The notes: generated by a model from the sequence alone, not told the origin. A stretch of 64,000 nt of DNA from Mucilaginibacter empetricola (GCF_024808665.1 NZ_JANUBZ010000007.1:1-64000), one strand, 5' to 3'; shown: positions 1 to 8,364, counted from the first letter of the stretch. Numbers and translations are program-made.

Positions 1-1
1 G

Positions 2-40
2 CAAATTCAGCGTGAAAATGAATTGGTATTAAATAGTTAG
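2..40 (+). CDS. possible C-terminal tail of a truncated upstream gene
   Basis: Frame 2 is open from the left edge for twelve codons and ends at TAG (38-40), giving the tail QIQRENELVLNS. Frame 1 stops almost at once. The charged, helix-like composition would fit the end of a gene entering from the left, but twelve residues are too few to identify a family and the open stretch could be chance. Confidence 0.3.
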   Translation, partial: QIQRENELVLNS

Positions 41-196
41 AGCAGTCACTTTAAAAAAGGACTGCCCTAAACAGGCTAACATAAAGCCGCCTAAGCTTCA
101 AATGTAAAATAAATTATGCAGATTACTTGTATTTCAACACAGAATCTCGCAATGACGATCGAAAGAGCAATTCGTTATTCTGATGGCTGAAAATGC

Positions 197-1219
197 TTAC
201 GACACCGTGATTTCGCCTCTGATATCAGTTTCCAGCCAATGCTTAACCTCATGGGAATTTTTAAAATTGCCCAGCAGGTACATCATTTTGGTTACGGCAG
301 ATTCGTAGGTCATATCATATCCATTGGCAACGCCAATATCTTTCAGGTGCTTACTGGTTTCGTATCGGCCCAACTCAACGGTGCCTACTTTACATTGCGA
401 AATATCCAAAATTACCTTTCCATTATCGATGGCATTTTTTAGTAAATCAACAAACCATTGATCGGTGGTGGTATTACCGGCGCCAAAGGTTTCCATCACT
501 ATGCCTCTTACATCGGCCGATAAAATGGTTTCAACAACTTTAGGGCTTATACCAGGGTATAGCTTCAACACTGCAACATCGCTCAGCAGGTTTTTGTGAA
601 CGATGAGTTTTTCGCCATCCTGCGGGTGTTTGATATCATTAACGCTGAAGCGAAGATGCACGCCAGACTCTGCCAGTATAGGGTAGTTAGGCGAACGAAA
701 AGCCTCAAATTTTGATGAATTGTATTTAAAAGAGCGGTTACCACGAAACAGTTTATAATCAAAATAGATACAAACCTCGGGTACACGGGCCTTGTCGTTC
801 TTTTTGGCTTTGGCAATTTCAATGGCGGTCATTAAATTTTCCTTGGCATCGGTACGCACCGCGCTGATAGGTAGTTGCGAGCCGGTAAATATTACCGGTT
901 TGCCCAAATTTTCGAGCATAAAACTTAAGGCCGATGCAGTAAAAGCCATGGTATCTGATCCGTGCAAAATCACAAAGCCATCAACCGAATCGTAATTTGA
1001 TTCAATTAAACCAGCCAGCTGGCTCCATATTGCCGGGCTCATATTCGATGAATCAATAATCTCCTCGAACGAGTGCACCATAATTTTACAATTAAGTTTC
1101 TCCAGTTCGGGCACATTATCCATTATCTGCTCAAAATTTATTGGCTTGAGCACCTTAGTAACCGGGTCGGCCATCATACCGATTGTCCCGCCGGTATAAA
1201 TGATCAAAATTTGACTCAT
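197..1219 (-). CDS. ansA: type I (cytoplasmic) L-asparaginase
   Basis: 340 aa, normal length for the type I bacterial asparaginase family, which hydrolyses L-asparagine to aspartate and ammonia in the cytoplasm. The N-terminal block YTGGTIG (residues 8-14) carries the catalytic threonine T12, and HGSDTMAFTAS (86-96) supplies the second catalytic threonine/aspartate block (T90, D89). There is no signal peptide, which separates it from the periplasmic type II enzymes. It is the last of a run of minus-strand genes (DHH, FKBP, FKBP, TatD, AnsA), but a 117-bp gap separates it from tatD, so it may have its own promoter. Family assignment is secure. Confidence 0.95.
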   Translation of the reverse strand: MSQILIIYTGGTIGMMADPVTKVLKPINFEQIMDNVPELEKLNCKIMVHSFEEIIDSSNMSPAIWSQLAGLIESNYDSVDGFVILHGSDTMAFTASALSFMLENLGKPVIFTGSQLPISAVRTDAKENLMTAIEIAKAKKNDKARVPEVCIYFDYKLFRGNRSFKYNSSKFEAFRSPNYPILAESGVHLRFSVNDIKHPQDGEKLIVHKNLLSDVAVLKLYPGISPKVVETILSADVRGIVMETFGAGNTTTDQWFVDLLKNAIDNGKVILDISQCKVGTVELGRYETSKHLKDIGVANGYDMTYESAVTKMMYLLGNFKNSHEVKHWLETDIRGEITVS

Positions 1220-1336
1220 GTATATTTAGGTTATACTACTTTAATAGTAAGTGTTTTCATGGTAATGGCAAAGTAAAGCATCAGTGATGACTATTATACC
1301 ATTTTAATTAAAAATAAGATTCAAAAAATCTTAAAA

Positions 1337-2104
1337 TTACACACCAAATATGTGTTTTGAATTTGCAGTAGTTATGTCAGCTACAGCTTCAATATCCATT
1401 TGGTGCAGGTCGGCCACTTTTTGGGCTATGTAAATTAAATACGAACTCTCGTTCGGTTTGCCCCTGTGCGGAACCGGCGTAAGGTACGGAGAATCTGTTT
1501 CTAAAACTATTCTGTTTAAGTCAATTTGCGATACCACCTTATCCAAGCCTGCATTTTTATAGGTAACTACACCGCCAATGCCCAGGTAAAAACCAAGACT
1601 GATGACCTGCTGCGCCTGCTCCAGCGTGCCGGTAAAGCAATGAAATATGCCTCTTAAATCATCGCCCTGTTCCGCTTGCAATACCTCAAACACCTCGTTA
1701 AAAGCATCACGACAGTGAATAACTATAGGCAGCTTAAGCGCTTTTGCCCAGGCAATTTGTGTTTTAAATGCCTCTATTTGCTGGGGTAAGGTAGTTTTGT
1801 CCCAGTATAAATCAATACCAATTTCGCCAACGGCTACTATTTTTTTTAGTGCCGATGCTTTTTGAATAATGGTAAGCTCGTTTTCCCAATCGGCTTTTAC
1901 ATTGCATGGGTGCAGTCCAAGCATGGGGTAGCAAATATCAGGAAATTCATCTGTAAGTGAAAAAACCATGGGTACCGAAGAGGCCTCAACATTTGGTAAA
2001 AAGAGGCGGCCAATATTATTTTCGGTGCAGCGCTGTATGAGTTGAGCCCGTTTTGTACTATCTGTTTCATAATACAAGTGGGTGTGCGTGTCCGTTAAGA
2101 TCAT
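1337..2104 (-). CDS. TatD family metal-dependent deoxyribonuclease
   Basis: 255 aa, full length for TatD-type TIM-barrel hydrolases of the amidohydrolase superfamily (3'-5' exonuclease activity on DNA/RNA in characterised members). Metal ligands are visible: DTHTHLY near residue 5, the EIGID glutamate near 93, HCRDAF near 130, HCFTG near 155 and ETDSPYL near 203. It lies 91 bp downstream of an FKBP gene on the same strand with a hairpin (2131-2162) between them. The assignment to the family is firm; which substrate it has in this organism cannot be read from the sequence. Confidence 0.93.
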   Translation of the reverse strand: MILTDTHTHLYYETDSTKRAQLIQRCTENNIGRLFLPNVEASSVPMVFSLTDEFPDICYPMLGLHPCNVKADWENELTIIQKASALKKIVAVGEIGIDLYWDKTTLPQQIEAFKTQIAWAKALKLPIVIHCRDAFNEVFEVLQAEQGDDLRGIFHCFTGTLEQAQQVISLGFYLGIGGVVTYKNAGLDKVVSQIDLNRIVLETDSPYLTPVPHRGKPNESSYLIYIAQKVADLHQMDIEAVADITTANSKHIFGV

Positions 2105-2130
2105 GCGGCAAAGGTAACTATCCGCTAAGA

Positions 2131-2162
2131 AACTTACGAAGCAATTAATTACTTCGTAAGTT
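2131..2162. repeat. 11-bp-stem hairpin with the CTTACGAAG motif
   Basis: AACTTACGAAG (2131-2141) is exactly complementary to 2152-2162 across a 10-nt A/T-rich loop. It lies between an FKBP gene and tatD. It has no adequate T-run on the minus strand, so it is a weak terminator candidate. The half-site CTTACGAAG recurs in the end palindrome of the repeat elements at about 20.8 kb and 52.2 kb. Confidence 0.6.
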
Positions 2163-2195
2163 ATTTATAACAATTCTGTGTATTGGAATACTTAA

Positions 2196-3146
2196 TTAAG
2201 ATGCTTTTTTAGCCACCGGTTTCTTTTTTGCAAGCGGCTTTTTAGCAACCGGATGTTTTATTGGCTTAAGTTTCACCACTTCAACATCAAATACCAGGGT
2301 ATTGTAAGGCTTTATATCGTCGCCAGCTCCCTGAGCACCGTAGGCCAGCGCAGATGGGATAACAAAGGTAGCTTTAGTGCCTTCGTTTAATAAAAGCAAG
2401 CCTTCGTCCCAGCCAGGTATTACACCACCGGTACCCACAATAACCTGTATTGGTTCATAGGTGCGACCGGGTTGGTTTAAACCTGAAGCCTGCGCGACAG
2501 CAGCTATGCTCGAATCAAATACCTTATCATCCAGTGTGCGGCCAGCATAATTAACCAGTACAGTATCGCCTTTTAAAACTTTACGTTTTAATGATGGCTT
2601 TGTAATTATATACTTTAAGCCCGAAGGTGTAGTTTTTAAAACCAGTTTATGATCGGCAATGTATTTGGTTGCTTCAGTAACTTCAGTCGCTTTTACTTTT
2701 TCAACAGCGGCATTTTTTTCGGCAATGGCTGCATCCAATGATTGTACCTTTTCAATTTTCAGGATAAAATTCAGGTAGCTGCCTTTAGGAAAAAAAGCTG
2801 GGCGCTGATCTTCGTGTCCCGCAAATATCGAATCGGTAGGCACTTTAACCAAAGCACTGTCGCTAACGGTTAACAATGGAAATACCTCCATCAAATCGCC
2901 AACGTTTTGCGATGCCTGTATTTGTGCCTGAACCGGGTGACCTGCTGCGTAAGTGCTGAAAAGAACAGAATCTTTATCTGTTTTCTGGATAAACTCAAAA
3001 GTTATCACATCATTCAGCTTAATCTTATCGCCGGTGTTATGGGTAAATATCTGGTAAGCTGCACCTTTAGGTGTATGCTGCAATTCGGTTTGGGCATTGG
3101 CTTTAACTACAAGGGTTAATGCCAAAATAAACAGGATATATTTCAT
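2196..3146 (-). CDS. secreted FKBP-type peptidyl-prolyl isomerase, two-domain
   Basis: 316 aa. Residues 1-18 form a signal peptide with likely cleavage before Q19. Residues about 30-130 look like a degenerate FKBP-like half, and residues about 165-295 form a full FKBP domain (GDTVLVNYAGRTLDDKVFDSS, then PGWDEGLLLLNEG and IPSALAYG). The last 25 residues are a lysine/alanine/proline-rich tail (KKPLAKKKPVAKK), unusual for an exported protein. The role is proline isomerisation or chaperoning in the periplasm. The adjacent upstream gene is a paralogue with the same architecture, so the pair arose by tandem duplication. Confidence 0.9.
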   Translation of the reverse strand: MKYILFILALTLVVKANAQTELQHTPKGAAYQIFTHNTGDKIKLNDVITFEFIQKTDKDSVLFSTYAAGHPVQAQIQASQNVGDLMEVFPLLTVSDSALVKVPTDSIFAGHEDQRPAFFPKGSYLNFILKIEKVQSLDAAIAEKNAAVEKVKATEVTEATKYIADHKLVLKTTPSGLKYIITKPSLKRKVLKGDTVLVNYAGRTLDDKVFDSSIAAVAQASGLNQPGRTYEPIQVIVGTGGVIPGWDEGLLLLNEGTKATFVIPSALAYGAQGAGDDIKPYNTLVFDVEVVKLKPIKHPVAKKPLAKKKPVAKKAS

Positions 3147-3153
3147 AGTAAAA

Positions 3154-3185
3154 TAAAAAAGCCCTCCTGATTTAACAGGAAGGCT
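3154..3185 (-). terminator. intrinsic terminator between the two FKBP genes
   Basis: Read on the minus strand, AGCCTTCCTG, a short loop and CAGGAGGGCT form a stem with one mismatch, followed by six T residues. It lies just after the stop of the lipoprotein FKBP gene (3201) and before the start of the next FKBP gene (3146), so the two paralogues may be only partly co-transcribed. Confidence 0.7.
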
Positions 3186-3200
3186 ATATAAGATTAATTA

Positions 3201-4175
3201 TTATCTAACTGGTTGCACCTGCGGCTGTCCAAGTAAAGAGGGCGCTTTTGGTTTTGGAGCATTAGGGTTTGGATGAACAACATCAACCAACACAATATCA
3301 AATATCAACGAAGTATAAGGCTGAATTTGACCAGCGCCTTGCTGACCGTAAGCCAGGCTTGACGGGATAAGCAATTTGGCTTCAGAGCCTGCGTTCATCA
3401 ATTGCAATCCTTCATCCCAACCTTTAATCATTCCTTTTGTGCCGATAGCAAAACGGATAGGCTTGTAAGGGTTCATTGGATTGATAGGCAATTTGTTTTT
3501 AACAGCTTCAGATTTGATGCTGGTTTCTAAAATTTTACCAGTAACCAATCTAAGGGTATAGTTAACCACAACGGTATCGCCAGCGGCTGGTTTTATGCCC
3601 GAACCTTGTTTAGTTATCTGGTAAAACAAACCAGAATCAGTTTTGGTAACGTTCAGTTTATTATCGGCAATGTATTTGTTAAGCTTTATTGGCTCTGATT
3701 TTTTCAAAGCATCTAAAATATTATTTACATAGGCTTGTTCGCGGCCCTGGAAAACCTGATCGGTTAAGTTTCCTTTTGAAATAACTTTTTCAACTTTAAT
3801 AATATAAACCTGGTATTTGCCTTTTAAGCCCGGCGGACGTGGGTGGCCTTTGCTTAACGAATCGATATTTACTTTAATAATTGCGCTATCGCCTTCGCTC
3901 AATTGCATTATACCTGATATAACATCCCCTTTAGCTTGTGGCTTTTGTATTTGCTGCATAAATGGCAAGCCATTTTCGTAAGTACTGCCAACTACTGAGT
4001 CAGCATCGGTTTTTAAAGTTAAATTAAGTGCCACAAAATCACCGGCTTGAATTTTAGGGCCAGATTTTTCTGTGATAATATTATATAACAATCCTCCTTC
4101 GCCTTTCTTAAATCCACCATTGCAACTTGCCAATCCGATGGCTGCAAGCGCTAAAAACATCAGTCTTTTTTTCAT
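3201..4175 (-). CDS. FKBP-type peptidyl-prolyl isomerase lipoprotein
   Basis: 324 aa. A signal peptide ends in lipobox LASC with C18 as the probable lipidated cysteine. An N-terminal FKBP-like half (about 28-130) precedes a canonical FKBP domain (about 170-305: GDTVVVNYTLRLVTGKILETS, KGWDEGLQLMNAGSEAKLLIPSSLAYGQQGAG). The C-terminus is proline-rich. It probably assists folding of envelope proteins from the periplasmic face of a membrane. It starts 8 bp after the stop of the DHH gene upstream, so the two are likely one transcript. Confidence 0.92.
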   Translation of the reverse strand: MKKRLMFLALAAIGLASCNGGFKKGEGGLLYNIITEKSGPKIQAGDFVALNLTLKTDADSVVGSTYENGLPFMQQIQKPQAKGDVISGIMQLSEGDSAIIKVNIDSLSKGHPRPPGLKGKYQVYIIKVEKVISKGNLTDQVFQGREQAYVNNILDALKKSEPIKLNKYIADNKLNVTKTDSGLFYQITKQGSGIKPAAGDTVVVNYTLRLVTGKILETSIKSEAVKNKLPINPMNPYKPIRFAIGTKGMIKGWDEGLQLMNAGSEAKLLIPSSLAYGQQGAGQIQPYTSLIFDIVLVDVVHPNPNAPKPKAPSLLGQPQVQPVR

Positions 4176-4183
4176 TTTTAAGT

Positions 4184-5197
4184 TTATTGTATTAATAGTT
4201 TTTTGTACTCGGGTAATATTGATTTAAATTGATTTACTACTTCTTCTAAACTGCTGGTTGACATACCGCCCGCTGCGTTACGATGACCGCCCCCGTTGAA
4301 ATATTTTTTACAAATTTCATTTGCCGGAAACTCGCCCCTTGATCGCAGCGAAAGCTTTACCATGTCGGTTCGTTCAACAATAAAGGCCGCTAATCTAATA
4401 CCTGTAATTGACAATGCATAATTTACTATGCCTTCGGTATCGCCTGTTATCACATTATATTTTTCAAGGTCCTGTTTACTTACCGTTATCAGGGCCGTAT
4501 TGTAATCGTTTAAAACCTCCAGCTTCTCTGACAGGCACATTCCTAAAAAGCGTAGCCTGCCCTCGGTCGAGTTATTGAATACTAACTGATGTATCTGATA
4601 GCTTTGTGCACCTGCATCAATTAAAGCAGCTACTATACGATGCACCTCGGCTGTTGTATTGGGTAATGAAAATGACGCCGAATCGGTCATAATACCGGCG
4701 TACAAACAAGAGGCAACATCTTTATTAATCAGCTTCCCGTTGTGCAGTTCGTCAACAATAAATTTATAAACCAGTTGCGCGGTTGCACAGGCGTTAATAT
4801 CCCAATAGCGGAAGTCATCAAAATCAGCAGGCTCCAGGTGATGGTCAATCATTACTTTAAGCGCAGTACTTTCGCCAACCAAAATACCCATATTATTAAT
4901 GCGGCTTAAAGCATTAAAATCCAGACAAAAAATAAGGTCTGCATCGGCAATCAGTTGGGCCGATTGCTCTAAATTCTCTGTATAAATAATAACCTCGCTA
5001 TTTCCGGGCATCCAGCTCAGGTTGTCCGGATAATCGGTTGGCGTAATCACTTTGGCATGATGGCCCAGCTGTATTAAATAATTATATAAACCTAAAGACG
5101 ATCCCATAGCATCGCCATCGGGTTTATGATGGGTAGTGATAACTATTTTTTGGGGCTTTGCTAAAAGTTCAACAAGCGTGGCTATATCTAACATCAA
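4184..5197 (-). CDS. DHH/DHHA1 family phosphoesterase (NrnA-like)
   Basis: 337 aa, the usual length for bifunctional nanoRNase/pAp phosphatases of the DHH superfamily, which degrade 2-5-mer oligoribonucleotides and 3'-phosphoadenosine-5'-phosphate. Metal-binding motifs are in order: THHKPDGDAMGSS (about 20-32), a DFNALSR block (about 93-99), the signature IDHH (about 118-121), and the DHHA1 glycine-rich GGGHRNAAGG (about 305-314). It is cytoplasmic and the first gene of a minus-strand run; a Bacteroidota -7 element lies just upstream (5214-5221). NrnA identity is by family resemblance. Confidence 0.9.
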   Translation of the reverse strand: MMLDIATLVELLAKPQKIVITTHHKPDGDAMGSSLGLYNYLIQLGHHAKVITPTDYPDNLSWMPGNSEVIIYTENLEQSAQLIADADLIFCLDFNALSRINNMGILVGESTALKVMIDHHLEPADFDDFRYWDINACATAQLVYKFIVDELHNGKLINKDVASCLYAGIMTDSASFSLPNTTAEVHRIVAALIDAGAQSYQIHQLVFNNSTEGRLRFLGMCLSEKLEVLNDYNTALITVSKQDLEKYNVITGDTEGIVNYALSITGIRLAAFIVERTDMVKLSLRSRGEFPANEICKKYFNGGGHRNAAGGMSTSSLEEVVNQFKSILPEYKKLLIQ

Positions 5198-5213
5198 TTT
5201 AAAAAAAGAGCTG

Positions 5214-5221
5214 CAAAGCTA
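5214..5221 (-). promoter_or_regulatory. -7 element for the DHH-FKBP transcript
   Basis: On the minus strand this is TAGCTTTG, an exact match to the Bacteroidota -7 consensus TAnnTTTG, 16 bp before the DHH start codon. No good -33 TTTG was found at the expected distance. Confidence 0.5.
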
Positions 5222-5286
5222 AATAAATAAATTAAATACAGGTATCTATTTTAATGTAAAGCCTTTATGTTTTAATTGTAAAAAGC

Positions 5287-5294
5287 TACTTTTG
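5287..5294 (+). promoter_or_regulatory. -7 element for ndk with a ~110-nt leader
   Basis: TACTTTTG matches TAnnTTTG exactly; the -33 region (TTTA near 5264) is weak. The predicted leader before ndk is long and contains a perfect 9-bp long-range stem, TGCAGGATG (5315-5323) with CATCCTGCA (5368-5376), enclosing the sequence CAAGGAGAGTTGGGG. Confidence 0.5.
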
Positions 5295-5410
5295 CGGCAA
5301 ATTATTCATCCCATTGCAGGATGATTCAAAAATATTTCAACAAGGAGAGTTGGGGCAAATAATAAAACATCCTGCATCATATTTAAAAACACATAAACAA
5401 TAAATTTCTG

Positions 5411-5830
5411 ATGGAAACTAATAAAACTTTTACCATGATTAAGCCTGATGCTGTTGCAAACGGCCACATTGGTGCAATTTTAGATCAAATAATAAAAAGC
5501 GGTTTTAAAATAACTGCTATGAAGTACACTAAATTAAGCCCGGAAACTGCCGGCAAATTTTACGAAGTACACAAAGAACGTCCTTTTTATGGCGAATTGG
5601 TTGATTTTATGTCATCAGGCACAATTGTTGCTGCAATTCTTGAAAAAGACAACGCTGTTGAAGATTTTCGTAAACTAATTGGTGCTACCGACCCGGCAAA
5701 AGCTGATAAAGGGACTATTCGTAACCTATATGCACAGTCTATTGGCGCAAATGCTGTTCACGGTTCTGACTCTGACGAAAATGCTAAAATTGAAGGCGCT
5801 TTCTTCTTTTCAGGCCTTGAAAAGTTCTAA
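5411..5830 (+). CDS. ndk: nucleoside diphosphate kinase
   Basis: 139 aa, normal length. The enzyme transfers the gamma-phosphate from ATP to nucleoside diphosphates through a phosphohistidine; the active-site histidine is H117 in NAVHGSDS. The N-terminal FTMIKPDAV block and the [14 protein letters not shown] loop are also typical. It is monocistronic by appearance: it is divergent from the DHH gene, has its own -7 element and is followed by a hairpin. The start ATG at 5411 fits the family N-terminus. Confidence 0.97.
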   Translation: METNKTFTMIKPDAVANGHIGAILDQIIKSGFKITAMKYTKLSPETAGKFYEVHKERPFYGELVDFMSSGTIVAAILEKDNAVEDFRKLIGATDPAKADKGTIRNLYAQSIGANAVHGSDSDENAKIEGAFFFSGLEKF

Positions 5831-5843
5831 CATTTTATTAAAA

Positions 5844-5879
5844 AGCCGGGCGCTTTTTTAACAGAAAGAGCGACCGGCT
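5844..5879 (+). terminator. hairpin downstream of ndk, probable weak terminator
   Basis: AGCCGG (5844-5849) pairs with CCGGCT (5874-5879) around an interior that can also pair partly. The U-tract afterwards is interrupted (ATATATTTATTTT), so termination strength is uncertain. Confidence 0.5.
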
Positions 5880-5980
5880 ATATATTTATTTTGTTTATTT
5901 GAAAAGAAGTGCATATTTTTATCACATTGCCCAGATTTTCCGGTCTGCGCTAATACCTTAATTATAAACTAAATAAAGCA

Positions 5981-6181
5981 ATGAAACTGTTACTGAAATA
6001 TATTTTATATACCCTGCTTATAGTAGTATTAGTTTCAGGAACCATATTATTATACCGAACTCACCCCGAAGCACAACTGGCTTTTATTATACCCGGATTG
6101 TTCATACTGACCCTTTCAAGAATGAGTGACGACTTGAATTTCAGAACGTTTTTCCCCAGATGGCGGTCTAAAGAAAAATAA
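5981..6181 (+). CDS. small two-helix membrane protein of unknown function
   Basis: 66 aa. Two hydrophobic segments (about 5-25 and 33-47) are joined by a short polar turn, and the C-terminus is basic (RWRSKEK). I do not recognise a family. Codon use resembles that of neighbouring genes. Its 3' end overlaps the 3' end of the DciA-like gene on the other strand by 14 bp. A small inner-membrane protein is all that can be claimed. Confidence 0.55.
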   Translation: MKLLLKYILYTLLIVVLVSGTILLYRTHPEAQLAFIIPGLFILTLSRMSDDLNFRTFFPRWRSKEK

Positions 6182-6458
6182 TTTCATCCACTAGTATCCC
6201 TTTAGCTTTTTCGTTTATTTTCTCAATTATCTGTGTGCGCATCATCATCAGTTCATTTTTTATTACTGACGATTCTATGCGAAGAAACAGTTTCTGATTG
6301 CGTATAAATATCTCCTTTGTACGGTTGGCTACCGACTTGCCAACCAACTCGGGCCACGAGGCTATAATGGCCGTTTCATCATACCGCTGTTTTATTTTAT
6401 AAACCTGCAGCATTTGCTCAATTGCCTCTTTTAACGATTTATCATTCGCCTTACGCAT
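6168..6458 (-). CDS. DUF721 (DciA-like) protein
   Basis: 96 aa, with the DUF721 pattern: I..AWPELVG..VANRT..I (residues about 28-47), followed by a basic strand (RNQKLFLRIESSVIKNEL) and a C-terminal helix. Some DUF721 proteins (DciA) load the replicative helicase in bacteria lacking DnaC/DnaI; that role here is inference from the family. Its start overlaps the end of recF by 8 bp, so the two are translationally coupled, consistent with a DNA replication or repair context. Confidence 0.85.
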   Translation of the reverse strand: MRKANDKSLKEAIEQMLQVYKIKQRYDETAIIASWPELVGKSVANRTKEIFIRNQKLFLRIESSVIKNELMMMRTQIIEKINEKAKGILVDEIIFL

Positions 6459-7551
6459 CTATTTCGCCTCCTTTAACTTTAAATAAGTTTATATCAACCC
6501 CAATTTCAGTAAAAACATTTTTTACCCGGTTAACATTAGTATCGGTAATAAAAACCTGTCCAAAATTGTGGTTTGATATCATTTGCATCAGTTTGGTAAC
6601 TCTTTGATCGTCCAGCTTATCAAAAATATCATCAAGCAGTAAAATAGGTTTAAAGCCATTTTGCTTATATAAGAAGCTATACTGGGCCAATTTCAATGCT
6701 ATTAAAAACGATTTCTGCTGCCCCTGCGAGCCAAACTTTTTCATCGGCATGCCGTGAATAGCAAACTGTAAATCGTCTTTATGTATCCCCACTGTGGTAC
6801 GTTCCAAAACACGATCTTTCTCTATACTTTTCTTCAGCAATCCCGCAAAATCATCCTGCAACAGCTGCGATTCGTAAATCAGCGCCACCTCTTCGGCATT
6901 ATCACTTATAAAACGATAGTGATTATTAAATATTTCGGTATAGCTTTCCATAAATGCCTTACGCTTCTCAAAGATACGGGTACCCGAAACGGTGAGCTGC
7001 TCATCGAGCACTTCCATTAACCCGGGGTCGTATTTGCCCGTATCGGCAATAAGCTTCAGCATTGCATTGCGGTTTAGCAATACCTTATTATATATAATCA
7101 GCTCGTCAAGGTAGGCATTATCGGTTTGCGATATTACATTGTCAATAAATTTCCTCCGCTCTTCGCTGCCTTCAATTATAATACTGATATCATATGGCGA
7201 TACCATCACCAGCGGAAATAGCCCGATATGATCGGCCAGGCGCTGGTAATCTTTTTTATTGCGCTTAAATTGTTTTTTCTGGTTCCGCTTAACCGAACAG
7301 GCAACGGCCTCTTTGTTATCATTTTTATTAAAATTACCGGTGATAATAAAAAAATCGGCCCCTTGTTTTATCTGCTGACTATCAATAGGGTTAAAATAGC
7401 TTTTGCATAATGAGAGGTAATGAATTGCATCGAGCAGGTTAGTTTTGCCGGCACCGTTATTCCCGGTAAATACATTTACACCTTCGCTAAAAGTAAGTTC
7501 TGCTTCGGCATAATTTTTAAAGTTGATAACGGATAACTGCTGCAAATACAT
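6451..7551 (-). CDS. recF: DNA replication/repair protein RecF
   Basis: 366 aa SMC-like ATPase that, with RecO and RecR, loads RecA at single-strand gaps. Walker A is GNNGAGKTN (residues about 30-38), the signature region is GSQGQQKSFLIALKLAQ (about 277-293) and Walker B is ILLLDDIFDKLDD (about 306-318). Length and order match the RecF family. It overlaps the downstream DciA-like gene. The upstream intergenic region carries a heptamer repeat array. Confidence 0.97.
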   Translation of the reverse strand: MYLQQLSVINFKNYAEAELTFSEGVNVFTGNNGAGKTNLLDAIHYLSLCKSYFNPIDSQQIKQGADFFIITGNFNKNDNKEAVACSVKRNQKKQFKRNKKDYQRLADHIGLFPLVMVSPYDISIIIEGSEERRKFIDNVISQTDNAYLDELIIYNKVLLNRNAMLKLIADTGKYDPGLMEVLDEQLTVSGTRIFEKRKAFMESYTEIFNNHYRFISDNAEEVALIYESQLLQDDFAGLLKKSIEKDRVLERTTVGIHKDDLQFAIHGMPMKKFGSQGQQKSFLIALKLAQYSFLYKQNGFKPILLLDDIFDKLDDQRVTKLMQMISNHNFGQVFITDTNVNRVKNVFTEIGVDINLFKVKGGEIDA

Positions 7552-7560
7552 TTCTCAAAT

Positions 7561-7592
7561 TTAGTAATTAGCTATTAGAGATTGGAGATTAG
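7561..7592. repeat. degenerate heptamer tandem repeat, TTAGNNA type
   Basis: Four units of exactly 7 bp run from 7561 (TTAGTAA, TTAGCTA and two variants) plus a partial fifth unit. It lies just upstream of recF and belongs to a set of heptamer arrays with different unit sequences in this window. Confidence 0.7.
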
Positions 7593-7681
7593 TTTTTTTG
7601 ATATTAATAATGAGGCGTTTAATAATTGATTTTAAATAAAAGTTTATACCCGGGCAACTGGATACAAAATGTCTCCGTATT

Positions 7682-7706
7682 ATTGTTTAGAATTAGTCTA
7701 AATAAT
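7682..7706. promoter_or_regulatory. dyad operator candidate overlapping the start region of the LuxR regulator gene
   Basis: The core TTTAGAATTAGTCTAAA (7686-7702) has 6-bp inverted arms TTTAGA/TCTAAA, and symmetry extends to ATT/AAT outside. It ends 1 bp before the ATG of the regulator gene. The reverse complement of the core matches 8347-8363 in 16 of 17 positions. Confidence 0.6.
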
Positions 7707-7707
7707 A

Positions 7708-8337
7708 ATGATCAAAGTTTTACTATGCGATAACCAGTTATTAACCAGCGAGGGGCTGATTGCCGTATTGCGCAATGCAGAAGGTATTGAAATAATTGGT
7801 GAGGGTAAGGGTATTAAGGATATTAAACAATCTGTTATCAACCTAAAGCCACAGATAATTATTATTGATCCTTTTTATAGCCATTTTTCTGTTGATGATA
7901 TTAAAAGTATTTATGAGCAGCTTACCATTACCAAAATACTGATACTAACCAACCGCCAACAAAAAGAAGACTTTATTGAACTGATAAACATAGGTGTAAA
8001 ACACTATGTATGTAAGGAATGCAGTTATAACGATATTATAATGGCCATTTACGCAACGGCTAAAGACGAACAGTTTTATTGCAAAACTACCATGCAAACA
8101 CTTTTTGGCGATCAATCATTATCAAAGGAGAATAATGATAGTGCTTTGCTCTCCGTCCGTGAAACAGAGATCATTCATTTAATATCAGCCGGGATGACCA
8201 ATAAGGAAATTGCCGAAAAGCTTTTCCTGAGTATCCATACGGTAAAAACTCATCGCAAAAACATCATCAAAAAAATAGGCTTTACGTTTAAAAATGCTGC
8301 CGACCTGGTACTTTACACCAGCAACCTCAATGATTAG
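7708..8337 (+). CDS. LuxR/NarL-family response regulator
   Basis: 209 aa. The N-terminal receiver domain (1-120) has acidic residue D8 and phospho-acceptor D54 (IIIIDPFY), though the switch lysine context is divergent (CKEC). The C-terminal LuxR helix-turn-helix (about 145-205: SVRETEIIHLISAGMTNKEI, then LFLSIHTVKTHRKNI) is complete. No histidine kinase lies next to it, so it is an orphan in this window. It sits between two copies of a near-identical 17-base dyad, one at its own start and one upstream of the DUF4856 promoter. I infer autoregulation and control of the downstream uptake cluster. Confidence 0.9.
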   Translation: MIKVLLCDNQLLTSEGLIAVLRNAEGIEIIGEGKGIKDIKQSVINLKPQIIIIDPFYSHFSVDDIKSIYEQLTITKILILTNRQQKEDFIELINIGVKHYVCKECSYNDIIMAIYATAKDEQFYCKTTMQTLFGDQSLSKENNDSALLSVRETEIIHLISAGMTNKEIAEKLFLSIHTVKTHRKNIIKKIGFTFKNAADLVLYTSNLND

Positions 8338-8345
8338 CTATTCTT

Positions 8346-8364
8346 ATTTAGACTAATTATAAAT
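8346..8364. promoter_or_regulatory. second copy of the dyad, upstream of the uptake-cluster promoter
   Basis: TTTAGACTAATTATAAA (8347-8363) differs from the reverse complement of the dyad at 7686-7702 at one position. It lies 17 bp upstream of the -33 element at 8381, a position typical of activator sites. Confidence 0.6.

Noticed and set aside
1..196. Complete gene at the left edge
   Set aside because: Only a possible twelve-residue tail is open; the rest up to the asparaginase stop shows no coding pattern.
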